Assembly (NCBI GenBank): GCA_964603125.1
Contig: CAZRUA010000125.1
Span: 1 to 9,546, forward strand
Source: CAZRUA01 sp964603125
GTDB lineage: Bacteria > Bacteroidota > Bacteroidia > B-17B0 > Aurantibacillaceae
Direction of reading: 5' to 3'
Length of the DNA: 9,546 nucleotides
Shown: positions 1-8,100 of the stretch, in pieces
Numbering within the stretch: position 1 is the stretch's first letter
How the letters are laid out: every line of letters starts with the position of its first letter
Position numbers and translations under genes: made by a program
The notes under the pieces: generated by a model
Database searches by the model: none
What the model saw: only the letters and a program-made list of their open reading frames with translations
Told to the model about the DNA's origin: nothing

Positions 1-183
1 TCTAAACTCATAATCCCTTAATAAGTGGGTACCAACACGATCCGCACCACCCAAATCGCCCAAAAAATTAGTCATACCAATACCACCGATAATCTCATAT
101 TTATACCTAGACTTACGCACTTGCGAAGTAGCAAAAAAGGGCAAAACAAGAAATAAAACCAATATTTTATGGTAAATTTTCAT
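1..183 (-). CDS. Secreted, probable outer-membrane beta-barrel protein (5' part only)
   Basis: This is the N-terminal 61 codons of a gene that runs off the left edge. The ATG at 183 opens a Sec signal peptide: Lys at residues 2 and 6, a hydrophobic core over about residues 8-18 (ILVLFLVLPFF), and a likely cleavage after ATS near residue 20. The mature part is rich in Gly and aromatics (YEIIGGIGMTNFLGDLGG), which resembles the first strands of the small outer-membrane barrel proteins common in Bacteroidota. The barrel assignment is by resemblance and the function is unknown. A consensus promoter lies just upstream, so the gene is probably transcribed separately from the CoA-transferase operon that precedes it on the same strand. 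Export is well supported; the family is less so. Confidence 0.6.
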   Translation of the reverse strand, partial: MKIYHKILVLFLVLPFFATSQVRKSRYKYEIIGGIGMTNFLGDLGGADRVGTHLLRDYEFR

Positions 184-195
184 AAGAGTATGATA

Positions 196-226
196 CAAAG
201 ATAATTATAAAAACCATATACGCAAA
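196..226 (-). promoter_or_regulatory. Bacteroidota-type promoter for the outer-membrane protein gene
   Basis: Read on the minus strand, TTTG (226-223) is followed by 19 bases and then TATCTTTG (203-196). Both boxes and the spacing match the Bacteroidota primary sigma consensus TTTG-N19-21-TAnnTTTG. Transcription would begin near 190, giving a leader of under about 10 bases before the ATG at 183. No Shine-Dalgarno sequence is visible, which is usual in this phylum. Confidence 0.65.
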
Positions 227-241
227 GACTAAAGCCCTAAT

Positions 242-263
242 TTTAAACACTAAACTGTTTAAA
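242..263 (-). terminator. Inverted repeat after the operon, possible weak terminator
   Basis: A perfect 8-base inverted repeat, TTTAAACA (242-249) and TGTTTAAA (256-263), encloses a 6-base loop. It starts 7 bases past the CoA-transferase stop codon at 270-272. The stem is almost all A/T and no clear U-tract follows on the minus strand, so intrinsic termination would be weak. It could instead be an operator or chance. Its position between the operon end and the next promoter is the main argument for it. Confidence 0.35.
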
Positions 264-269
264 GTAGAA

Positions 270-1328
270 TTAATGGAATTTAAAAGCTAAGGAGGAGACT
301 ACTCGTTCATTCTTACTGCTAATCAATTGATTTTTAGCGTATTTATCGCTAAATACCTCCTTAATAGTTTTTATTTTAGCAATAGGAATCTCGTTTTTTG
401 AACACAGCGCAAATAATTCTCTATAGTTAATTTTCTTTATCTCGGTATTTAGAATTCCAAATAATTTTTTTCTGTTCAGCACTCGTAGTCTATTATCTGA
501 GAACTTTGCATCGGCAGCAACTTTTTCAAGCTTCAAAACTTTACATAAAGAAACAAAATGCTTATTTGAGCCGATAGCAAAGGTAATTTTCGATTTATCT
601 TTAGTAGTAAAAATCTCGCCATAAGGCGAAATATTTGGATGCAACGAACCTTGTGGGAATGGATTATGCCCAGCAATTAACCAATTTGTAGCTTGATTGG
701 CGAGTGAAGCAATTGCTGCCGAATACAACGAAACACTTACCTTGGAGCCTAAACCAACATTGGCCCTTTTCATCAAAGCGAGTAAAATAGCTTCTTTTAG
801 ATGATGCGCTGCTAAAATATCAATTAAAGCCACGGGCATTTTAAGTGGCCCACTCTCTTTTGTTCCATTCATACTCATGAAACCCGTTTCAGCTTGCAAA
901 ATTAAATCATAGGCAAGCCTATCATCATTATCGGGAAAGCCTTGAATCGAAGCGTAAATTATTTTTGAGTTTATCCTTTTAATTGCAGCATAGTCCAAGC
1001 CTAACTTTTTATCATCGCCTTTTTTAAAATTAACTATAAGTATATCAGCCTCACTAATTAGTTTTAATATCTTCTCCTTATCCGAAGGAACACGAGCACT
1101 CAAAAAGACACTTTTCTTTTTAAAATTAACTGATTTAAAATATGCTGATTCTTTTGCATTTGGATCCTCGCTTGGGAGTTTCCATGAGCGCGTCACATCA
1201 CCTTTTGTTTCCGGATTTTCAATCTTAATTACTTTTGCACCAAGTTCTGCAAAAAACAAAGAAGTAGCCGGACCAGCCAAAACGCTGGCCAGTTCAACTA
1301 CCTTAAGATTTTTAAAAATTAAGCTCAA
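270..1328 (-). CDS. CaiB/BaiF-type (family III) CoA-transferase
   Basis: This protein is likely to move CoA between carboxylic acids in the cytoplasm; the substrate cannot be told from sequence. The N-terminal Rossmann-like half opens with LKVVELASVLAGP (8-20) and AELGAKVIKIE (27-37), both hallmarks of the family. The catalytic aspartate is Asp170 in ALIDILAAHH, followed by the typical LGSKVSVSLYSAA segment (193-205). The start is TTG at 1328: an in-frame stop (the upstream gene's own TAA) sits two codons before it, no in-frame ATG occurs until about residue 151, and the family N-terminus begins right there. At 352 residues it is somewhat shorter than the usual 380-400, lacking part of the C-terminal tail after the 'SSLAFKF' segment. 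It is the last gene of the six-gene operon, 6 bases after the aldo/keto reductase stop and in the same frame. No RBS is visible, so expression probably relies on coupling. The family is certain and the pathway unknown. Confidence 0.9.
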   Translation of the reverse strand: MSLIFKNLKVVELASVLAGPATSLFFAELGAKVIKIENPETKGDVTRSWKLPSEDPNAKESAYFKSVNFKKKSVFLSARVPSDKEKILKLISEADILIVNFKKGDDKKLGLDYAAIKRINSKIIYASIQGFPDNDDRLAYDLILQAETGFMSMNGTKESGPLKMPVALIDILAAHHLKEAILLALMKRANVGLGSKVSVSLYSAAIASLANQATNWLIAGHNPFPQGSLHPNISPYGEIFTTKDKSKITFAIGSNKHFVSLCKVLKLEKVAADAKFSDNRLRVLNRKKLFGILNTEIKKINYRELFALCSKNEIPIAKIKTIKEVFSDKYAKNQLISSKNERVVSSLAFKFH

Positions 1329-1334
1329 TTTAAA

Positions 1335-2321
1335 TTAATATTGAGGGTGTTTTGGTTTGTTTTCTAAAATTCCTTCGATACGTTCCATTACTTCATTAGT
1401 TAGTGATGCATAAACTTCCATTGCTTTTAAGTTGTGCTGTAGCTGCTCTAATTTACTTGCTCCCAAAATTGCAGTACTAACATTATTATTCTTCAAAATC
1501 CAAGCTATACTAAGCAAAGTAACATCCGTATTTAACTCCTTTGCTAGAATTTGCAAACGTTTTACTTTTTCAATTTTCCATTGGGCACTTTCGCCAACTA
1601 CTAAATCTTTTAACCACTCCATTCCTGGTCGGTGGATGCGAGTATCTGTTGGAGTAATATCATTATACTTTCCTGTTAAAAGTCCAGAAGCAAGCGGGCT
1701 CCATATTGTTGTACCCAAACCAATTTCCTTATACAATTTATTGTACTCTACCTCTACTCTATCTCTATGAAACATATTATACTGAGGCTGTTCCATAGTA
1801 GGAGGTGTTAAATTATATTGACGAGCAACTGAATAAGCTTCCATTATCTCAAGAGCGCTCCACTCACTTGTACCCCAATACAGAATTTTACCTTGCGTAA
1901 TCAAATCATGCATCGCGCGCACCGTTTCTTCTACAGGAGTATTTTTATCTGGGCGATGACAATAAAACAAATCTAAATAATCAACTTGCAATCTTTGTAA
2001 TGCTGCGTTGCAAGCCTCAATAACATGTTTGCGACTTAAACCAAATTGATTAGGCAATTTACCACCCCAAAAAACTTTACTACTCAAAACATAAGTGCTT
2101 CTATCCCATTTCATTTTTTTTAAAATGTTACCCATTACAATTTCCGACTTACCTGCAGCATATGCTTCTGCATTATCAAAAAAGTTAACTCCATTATCAT
2201 AAGCATGCACCATACATGCCTCTGCAACATCATCACCAATTTGAGCACCAAAAGTTACCCAACTACCAAATGATAATGCACTAACTTGCAAACCTGATTT
2301 TCCTAAACGACGATATTCCAT
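1335..2321 (-). CDS. Aldo/keto reductase, Kv-channel beta-subunit-like (AKR6 type)
   Basis: This is a cytoplasmic NADPH-dependent carbonyl reductase of (beta/alpha)8 fold. The 328-residue length is normal. The catalytic tetrad is complete: Asp49 and Tyr54 in FFDNAEAYAAGKSE, Lys82 in SSKVFWGG, and His122 in DLFYCHRPD. The cofactor phosphate-binding motif near the C-terminus, ILGASKLEQLQHN (285-297), is intact. Several segments are distinctive of the Kv-beta/YghZ branch rather than of general AKRs: YRRLGKSGLQVSALSFGSW, the WGTSEW turn (149-154), WSPLASGLLTGKY (207-219) and the final NKPKHPQY. The substrate is unknown; bacterial relatives reduce aldehydes such as methylglyoxal. The ATG at 2321 lies 4 bases after the histidine kinase stop codon, which indicates co-transcription with the signalling genes. 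No damaged residues were seen. Confidence 0.93.
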   Translation of the reverse strand: MEYRRLGKSGLQVSALSFGSWVTFGAQIGDDVAEACMVHAYDNGVNFFDNAEAYAAGKSEIVMGNILKKMKWDRSTYVLSSKVFWGGKLPNQFGLSRKHVIEACNAALQRLQVDYLDLFYCHRPDKNTPVEETVRAMHDLITQGKILYWGTSEWSALEIMEAYSVARQYNLTPPTMEQPQYNMFHRDRVEVEYNKLYKEIGLGTTIWSPLASGLLTGKYNDITPTDTRIHRPGMEWLKDLVVGESAQWKIEKVKRLQILAKELNTDVTLLSIAWILKNNNVSTAILGASKLEQLQHNLKAMEVYASLTNEVMERIEGILENKPKHPQY

Positions 2322-2325
2322 ATTA

Positions 2326-4281
2326 TTATTTTTTATTGTTTATACATGTTTGTTTTAAGCCCTCAAGTTGGCTTAATATTTCTTGACCCAACTCATTTAA
2401 TTCATTCAATGAGGCATTAGACACACACAAATCTTCTAATTTAGAAAGTTGTTGATGTAAAGTAATCATATCAAATAACCCAACGGTAGATTTAATTTTG
2501 TGGGCAATCTGCTTCACCTTAACAAAATCAGATTTAACTAAAGCGTTTTTTAGATTTACAGATTCGGCACTAACATTATTTATTCCTAAATCTAAAAATT
2601 CATTTATCTTTTCAGCATCCTCACCAACAATAGATACAATTTTTTGCAAACTAAAAGTTGACGTTTTTGCTACAACATCAGCATACAAAACCTTTTCTGC
2701 ACTTAATAAATTAATTATTTGCAATAGCAAAACTTCCTTTGAAAATGGTTTTTGTATAATTGAATTAATGCCAACTGAAGTACATCTTGCTTCTTCTTGT
2801 AAAACGGAAGATGCGGTAATAGCTATAATAGGCACCTTGAGATTTAATTCTTTCCTAATAAACTCTGTAGCTGCGTAACCGTTCATTACAGGCATTTGCA
2901 AGTCCATCAACACTAGATCAAACTTTTCGCTCTTTAGAAATTCACAGGCAATTTTTCCATTCTCAGCAGTAACAATTTCTATGTTTTCATAATTCAATGA
3001 ATTCTCAAGGTAGAATCTATTTATTTCATTATCATCTACAATCAGTACTTTCATTTGGCCCAAACTTCCAATATTTCTAAAAGGCTTACGGTTTTTATTA
3101 TTTCCCTTTTGGTTAGATTTCGTAAATGGAAGTTCGAACTTAAATGTAGTTCCCTTTCCTTCTTTGGAAGTAGCGTTAATTTTACCTCCCATACGCTCAA
3201 TAAGTTGTTTACTTATTGACAATCCTAGACCAGTGCCTCCGTATTTTTTACTTGTTAACGTTGATATTTGAGAGAAATCTTCAAAAATATCATTTAAATT
3301 TTCTTCTGATATACCAATCCCTGTATCGCTAACTCTAAACTCTATCACACAAATATTTGAGCTCTCTGATTTTAATTCTGCTTCAACACTGATACTGCCA
3401 TTGGGTGTAAATTTAAAAGCATTATTCAACAAATTATTTAACACTTGGTTTAGTCTGTATTGGTCACCATGAATACAAGTCTTAATATTATCATCAAACC
3501 TAAAATTAAAATCAATACTTCTTTCTTCGGCCATTATTTGGTAAATAGGCAAAATACTTTCCAAACTATCTTTCAAACAGAAATGCTGATTATCCAATTT
3601 AAAGTTTAATGATTTAATTTTGGAAAGATCTAGCAAATCGTTAATAATAGTTAGAAGCTGGGCACTTGATTTTGTTATTGCATTAAGAAAACTTAATTGC
3701 TTTTGATCCAATTTTGTATCTTTTAAAAGCTCAGTGACTCCAATAATTCCATTTAAAGGAGTGCGTATTTCGTGACTAACATTAGCTAAAAAATTTTCCT
3801 TTATTTTAATTGCACGTTGCTCTATTTCCCTAGCTTCTGATAATCTGAGGTTAGCCTTATGTAAACGCTTAATATTTAGGTCGGCAATTCTATTTTTAGC
3901 TTCTAATTCTTCATTAGAAATTAAGCCGTACTCAGGATTAGCAATTTTTAAAATTAAAGCATTTAGCTTTGAATCTTCGCCATAAATGCGTGAGAAAATA
4001 AACTTAGAGTTTATAAAATAATTATTTGAGTTAACAAAAGTTATTTCTATAGGTGTAAATTCATTATAGCTATCAGTTTCAATCACATTTTTTATTAACA
4101 TGAAAGAACTTTGAATAACCAAATCTTCTAGCTTTAAATTATCATCTGGTTTTGCTTGAATTAAATTCAAAAAAAAATTATTTGTACAAATAATTCTACA
4201 CTTTGAATCAATGATTAAGATTGGATTAGATTGTTGCTTGGCGTAAAAAGCAAGACCGGTTTTAAAAATATCAAAATCCAT
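2326..4281 (-). CDS. Cytoplasmic hybrid histidine kinase: PAS-like, HisKA, HATPase, receiver, HPt
   Basis: This 651-residue protein carries a complete His-Asp-His relay. In order: a PAS-like sensor (about 12-113); a charged helical linker, probably coiled coil (about 121-165); HisKA with phosphoacceptor His170 in FLANVSHEIRTPLNG; and HATPase_c with the N box LNNLLNNAFKFT (281-292), DTGIGI (319-324) and GGTGLGLSI (348-356). A receiver (about 411-525) follows with acidic Asp416/417, phosphoacceptor Asp460 in LVLMDLQMPVMNGY, Thr489 and Lys511. An HPt domain (about 545-645) ends the protein, with His594 in IAHKIKST. There is no signal peptide or membrane segment, so it must receive its signal inside the cell. 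Its ATG is 5 bases after the siaC stop, the position held in Pseudomonas siaABCD by the diguanylate cyclase SiaD; control by SiaC is therefore plausible but inferred. No stand-alone response regulator is in the window, so the relay's final output is unknown. Confidence 0.95.
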   Translation of the reverse strand: MDFDIFKTGLAFYAKQQSNPILIIDSKCRIICTNNFFLNLIQAKPDDNLKLEDLVIQSSFMLIKNVIETDSYNEFTPIEITFVNSNNYFINSKFIFSRIYGEDSKLNALILKIANPEYGLISNEELEAKNRIADLNIKRLHKANLRLSEAREIEQRAIKIKENFLANVSHEIRTPLNGIIGVTELLKDTKLDQKQLSFLNAITKSSAQLLTIINDLLDLSKIKSLNFKLDNQHFCLKDSLESILPIYQIMAEERSIDFNFRFDDNIKTCIHGDQYRLNQVLNNLLNNAFKFTPNGSISVEAELKSESSNICVIEFRVSDTGIGISEENLNDIFEDFSQISTLTSKKYGGTGLGLSISKQLIERMGGKINATSKEGKGTTFKFELPFTKSNQKGNNKNRKPFRNIGSLGQMKVLIVDDNEINRFYLENSLNYENIEIVTAENGKIACEFLKSEKFDLVLMDLQMPVMNGYAATEFIRKELNLKVPIIAITASSVLQEEARCTSVGINSIIQKPFSKEVLLLQIINLLSAEKVLYADVVAKTSTFSLQKIVSIVGEDAEKINEFLDLGINNVSAESVNLKNALVKSDFVKVKQIAHKIKSTVGLFDMITLHQQLSKLEDLCVSNASLNELNELGQEILSQLEGLKQTCINNKK

Positions 4282-4286
4282 TAAAA

Positions 4287-4658
4287 TTATATCGACTTAT
4301 AAATAAACTTAATGCTCAGAAACTTCTCAAACTCTTCCCCTATTTCTTTCATATCTGAATCATCCGCATAATACATCCACACCACCGAAACATCCGTTCC
4401 TTCCACTTTTAAAGCATTAACCATTTTAAATATACTCGACAAATACTTTTGTGAGGATGTATTAAAATATTCTAAAATACACTCTATTTTAAATGGCGAT
4501 AATTTATCAGCATTAAGTACATTTTGAAGTTCACTTAAAATAGGATCATAAAACTCTGAAGAGTTTTGCGGAAATGATCTTCCTTCGATAATTAAATACC
4601 TTTCAATTGGATTTAAAACTACACGAGGTGTTTCTTCTGTTGCAGAAATATCAATCAT
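4287..4658 (-). CDS. siaC: SiaC-family regulatory phosphoprotein (DUF1987)
   Basis: This small 123-residue cytoplasmic protein matches the SiaC/DUF1987 pattern along its whole length: TPRVVLNP near residue 10, the GRSFPQNSSEFYDPIL block (26-41), LEYFNTSSQKYL (62-73), VVWMYYADDSDM (92-103) and IGEEFEKFLSIKF (106-118). In Pseudomonas aeruginosa, SiaC is phosphorylated by SiaB on the Thr of the equivalent FNTSS motif (Thr68) and dephosphorylated by SiaA, and the unphosphorylated form binds and activates SiaD. The matching residue here is Thr67 and is conserved, so the switch is probably functional. It lies 15 bases after siaB and 5 bases before the hybrid histidine kinase, which makes that kinase the first candidate for its effector target. 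The family call is firm; the partner is inference. Confidence 0.92.
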   Translation of the reverse strand: MIDISATEETPRVVLNPIERYLIIEGRSFPQNSSEFYDPILSELQNVLNADKLSPFKIECILEYFNTSSQKYLSSIFKMVNALKVEGTDVSVVWMYYADDSDMKEIGEEFEKFLSIKFIYKSI

Positions 4659-4673
4659 TATGGTATAATTAAA

Positions 4674-5165
4674 TTAATTCTCTTTTTTTATGTTTACTTT
4701 TAAACCGAAAAGGTATGAATTATTTTCAGTTTTATTAAAACTAATTGAAAAATTATTCCCACAATTCATTCCAATTAACATTAAGCCTAAATTTGGGCTC
4801 GAATTTGAGTTTTCGGCTAACTTACTACGATAATAAGCCTTTTGCTCATCTAAACTAAGACTTTTTACTTGTTGGGTAATTTTCTTAATCATTTCTACAT
4901 CATTTTCGGCAACTACATTCTCAAACACAAATTCAAAGGCATCTCCACTCATCTTCGTTTTCACTCCAGATTTTGCTTTATCAGCTGAACTTTGATTGTG
5001 AATAATAATATTTTGAGTAGCCTCAATAATTGTTGTTATAATTCTTCGACTTAGCCCTCTTGAAATTTTACTTGCCGACAAATAACTTTCATGAATATCA
5101 ATTATCATTTTCAAAACATTTTGATTTAACGTTCCAAAATAATTATATAGATTCACTTCAGTCAT
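4674..5165 (-). CDS. siaB: SiaB-family protein kinase (SiaC kinase)
   Basis: This is a probable GHKL-fold Ser/Thr kinase of about 163 residues that phosphorylates SiaC. I recognise it from gene order and from an N-box-like helix, TIIEATQNIIIHN, with Glu48, Asn52 and His56 (numbered from the ATG at 5165). A later Gly-rich segment, NLGLMLIGMNCG (about 125-136), stands where the ATP-lid helix of SiaB proteins lies. I prefer the ATG at 5165. Reading on from the TTG at 5183 would add six residues and overlap the upstream gene, whereas the ATG follows that gene's TAG stop after a single base (TAGAATG), a classic stop-restart coupling. The phosphatase and kinase are thus probably made in fixed proportion. 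The sequence is divergent, so the family call depends partly on the adjacent, unmistakable SiaC. Confidence 0.82.
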   Translation of the reverse strand: MTEVNLYNYFGTLNQNVLKMIIDIHESYLSASKISRGLSRRIITTIIEATQNIIIHNQSSADKAKSGVKTKMSGDAFEFVFENVVAENDVEMIKKITQQVKSLSLDEQKAYYRSKLAENSNSSPNLGLMLIGMNCGNNFSISFNKTENNSYLFGLKVNIKKEN

Positions 5166-5166
5166 T

Positions 5167-8100
5167 CTAAATTTTAATTCCAATTAATAATACATCATCG
5201 GTTTGCTTACTGGATTTTTTCCACTCAGCAAAAGTAGTGCTTATTTTTTGATTTTGCTCTGAAACTGGCAAATTGCATACACTCTCTAGTAATGTTTTTA
5301 GATTCTTTGTTAAAAATCTTCGATTATTGGGGCCACCAAATTGGTCGGTAAATCCATCTGTAAACAAATAGAACATATCATTTCTTTCAACTGCAATAGT
5401 ATTAGATGTAAAGATTTTAGAACTATCATCAGCAGCGCCTCCAATTGAAGAAGAATCACCCTTAAATTCAATTAACTCCGATTTTCTATATAAAAATATA
5501 GGCCTCTTTGCCGAAGAGAACTGAACTTCTAAGTTTTTTAAATCAATTTTCAACAAGCTCAAATCCATTCCATCTTGGTTCTGCCCATCAGCTTGATTTA
5601 AAGAATCTACAATGCTTTCATCCATTGCCTTCAAAATTTTTGCTGTATCCTGTATCTTTTGATCGATAACTATTTTATTTAACAAGGTTGTTCCAATCAT
5701 ACTCATAAAAGCTCCCGGAACACCATGACCTGTGCAATCAACACAAGCAATAAAAAAATAATTTCCTTGTTGTGTGTACCAATAAAAATCACCGCTTACA
5801 ATTTCGCGAGGTTGATTAAAAATAAACAAATCATCATGCTTAATCTCCTTATATATTTTCTTAGGTAATATGGCTTGTTGAATTCTCTTTGCATAATTTA
5901 TACTATCTGTTACGTCTTTATTTTTACGTTCTAACTCAATACTCGCCCTTTCTAAGTCGAGATTCTTTTGGTTTAATTCAACTGTTCGCTCTTCAACAAT
6001 CATTTCCAATCTAGCACTTTCTAATTTTAATTGTTTGGTGCGCCAATTAACATAAGTTAAAACCGAAAAAATCAATACAATAAACAGCAGTGCATAAGGC
6101 CACCACTTCTTCCAAAAAGGTTTTTCAATATGTATGTTAACTATACCTGCTATTTTGCTCCAAAATCCATCTTTACTTTTAGCCATAATAGTAAAAACGT
6201 AATCCCCATCTTCTAACTTAGGATAAAAAGCCGATCTTACTTTGTAATCAACTATATACTCACTTTTATCATAACCTTGCAAAATATATTTATACATAAT
6301 TTGTGTTGGAGCATTAAACTCAGGTGAAGAGTAGCTTACTTTAAAAGAATAAGAACCATACTCCAAATCTATTGATTTAGAATTATCAATTACTTTTCCG
6401 TCAATCTCAACAGATGTAATATTTAATATTGGATTTACATTTAACAATTCACTTGTTTGAACACCATGACGCAAAAGACCTTTATTTGTTCCCATCCAAA
6501 TTGCACCTTTTATATCCCTAACCATTAAATTAGCGTTTGAAACTACATCTTCATCAAATGAAAATGGATAATAATATTTAAAATCATTCCAAGACTCACA
6601 CTTTAATGAAAAGCCCTTTGAATGGCTTACCCAAACATTGCTTTTATTATCGGACACAACACCATAACAAAAATTAGAGTTCAATCCATTTTTCATCGTA
6701 TAATGCTTAAACATTTTACCATCAAAGCAAAAAATCCCATCACCATTAGTTGCAATCCAAATATTATGCTTTATGTCTTCGCAAATTGCATTAACGTGAA
6801 ATGACTTTAAGCCATGAATATCTTTATACAATGTGAATTCACCCTTATAATAATTAAAAGGAGCCGCTCCTTCGCAACCAAACCATAGCTTACCATCACT
6901 TGCAAAGCAAAGGGTTTTAATAACATTATGAACTAAACCTTCGTTAGAAGTAAGATATTTTACTTCGGCCGTTTTAACATCATAAACAACCAATCCTTCA
7001 TTCGTTCCGATATAAATTAATCGATTACCATCGGATGCAAAACATGTTACATAAGGAATTGGTTGACCATTTGGCAAATTAACTTCAGTAACGTTTCCTT
7101 TTGGATTTATATAACCACAACCTCTATCTAAGTTCGCATACCATACGTTTCCATCGAATGAAGAAAATAAAATTCTTGCTTTTGCTTTAGTTCTTTCTAT
7201 CCTATCGCTTACTGAGTTTTGTATATTTAACTTAAAACCATCTAATGAATTGGAAAAATAAATTTCGTTTTTTTTGTTAATCGTAATACTAGAAATATTG
7301 CCAATTCTGCCTTCAAAAGCACTGCTATAAAAAGTGAAATTTTCATTGGTAAGCTCAAGCAATCCTTCTCCATTAGTGGCTAGCCAAAGATTATTTTGAT
7401 TGTCTTGGAAAATTGAATTAATGTATTTTTCTGACAAGCCGTTTTTTTCATTAACAATCTGAACATCATAATCTACAAACTGTTTGTTTGAAAAAGTTAA
7501 AACTCTTAATCCTTCACCATAGATTGATACCCAAAGATTGTCTTGCTTATCGAAATAAATACACTTTATATTGTTTTGTTTACTTTGCAATTTATCCTGT
7601 ATGTGTAAGAAAACCTCCCACCTACCCTTTAATAACTTTAAACCATAAATACCTTTTCCTTCGGTAGCAACAAAAACCTTATCTCCTGATTCTATGAGCT
7701 CATTAATCTGAACACCATCTAAGGAGTCAACCGAATACGAATCGGATAAACTTAAATTATTTTTTCTATAAACTACAAGACCATTACTGTGTCCAAGTAA
7801 TAAATCATTGCTTTTTAATAATCCCGAGTTAAAAGAAGCCTCAGGTAATTTATCATACTTCTTTACTTTCCCATTATTCAAGCTTACTATACCGTCTCCT
7901 TGGGTTAAAATCCATGCTAAGGATTTGTTTTCCCAAATAATATTCGAAATCCTTAAACCGCTGAATAATTTACTTTTTCTGTATGCAATTTGTTTGTTTT
8001 TAAACGCACTTAAACCATTTTGCAAGTGGCCGCACCAAACAGAACTATCTTTACCAATAGTTAAACATTTTATATAATTTTCACTTAAAAAGTTGCTTGT

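Noticed and set aside
1432..1770. Open plus-strand frame of 112 codons
   Set aside because: It lies wholly antisense to the aldo/keto reductase, whose catalytic residues and full length are intact. The translation is low in complexity (Ser/Leu/Phe) and resembles no family.
2498..2878. Open plus-strand frame of 126 codons
   Set aside because: It is antisense to the receiver/HPt part of the histidine kinase and has no recognisable domain or promoter; an A/T-rich shadow frame.
5926..6050. Repeat-like Glu/Leu/Lys-rich stretch in the phosphatase gene
   Set aside because: It is explained by the coiled coil (about residues 755-800) that links the membrane helix to the phosphatase, not by a DNA repeat.
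6622..6804. Open plus-strand frame of 60 codons
   Set aside because: It is antisense to the propeller blades of the phosphatase gene, with no family resemblance and no upstream signal.
7808..8077. Open plus-strand frame of 89 codons with a hydrophobic stretch
   Set aside because: It is antisense to the first propeller. The hydrophobicity follows from reverse-reading Lys/Asn-rich codons.
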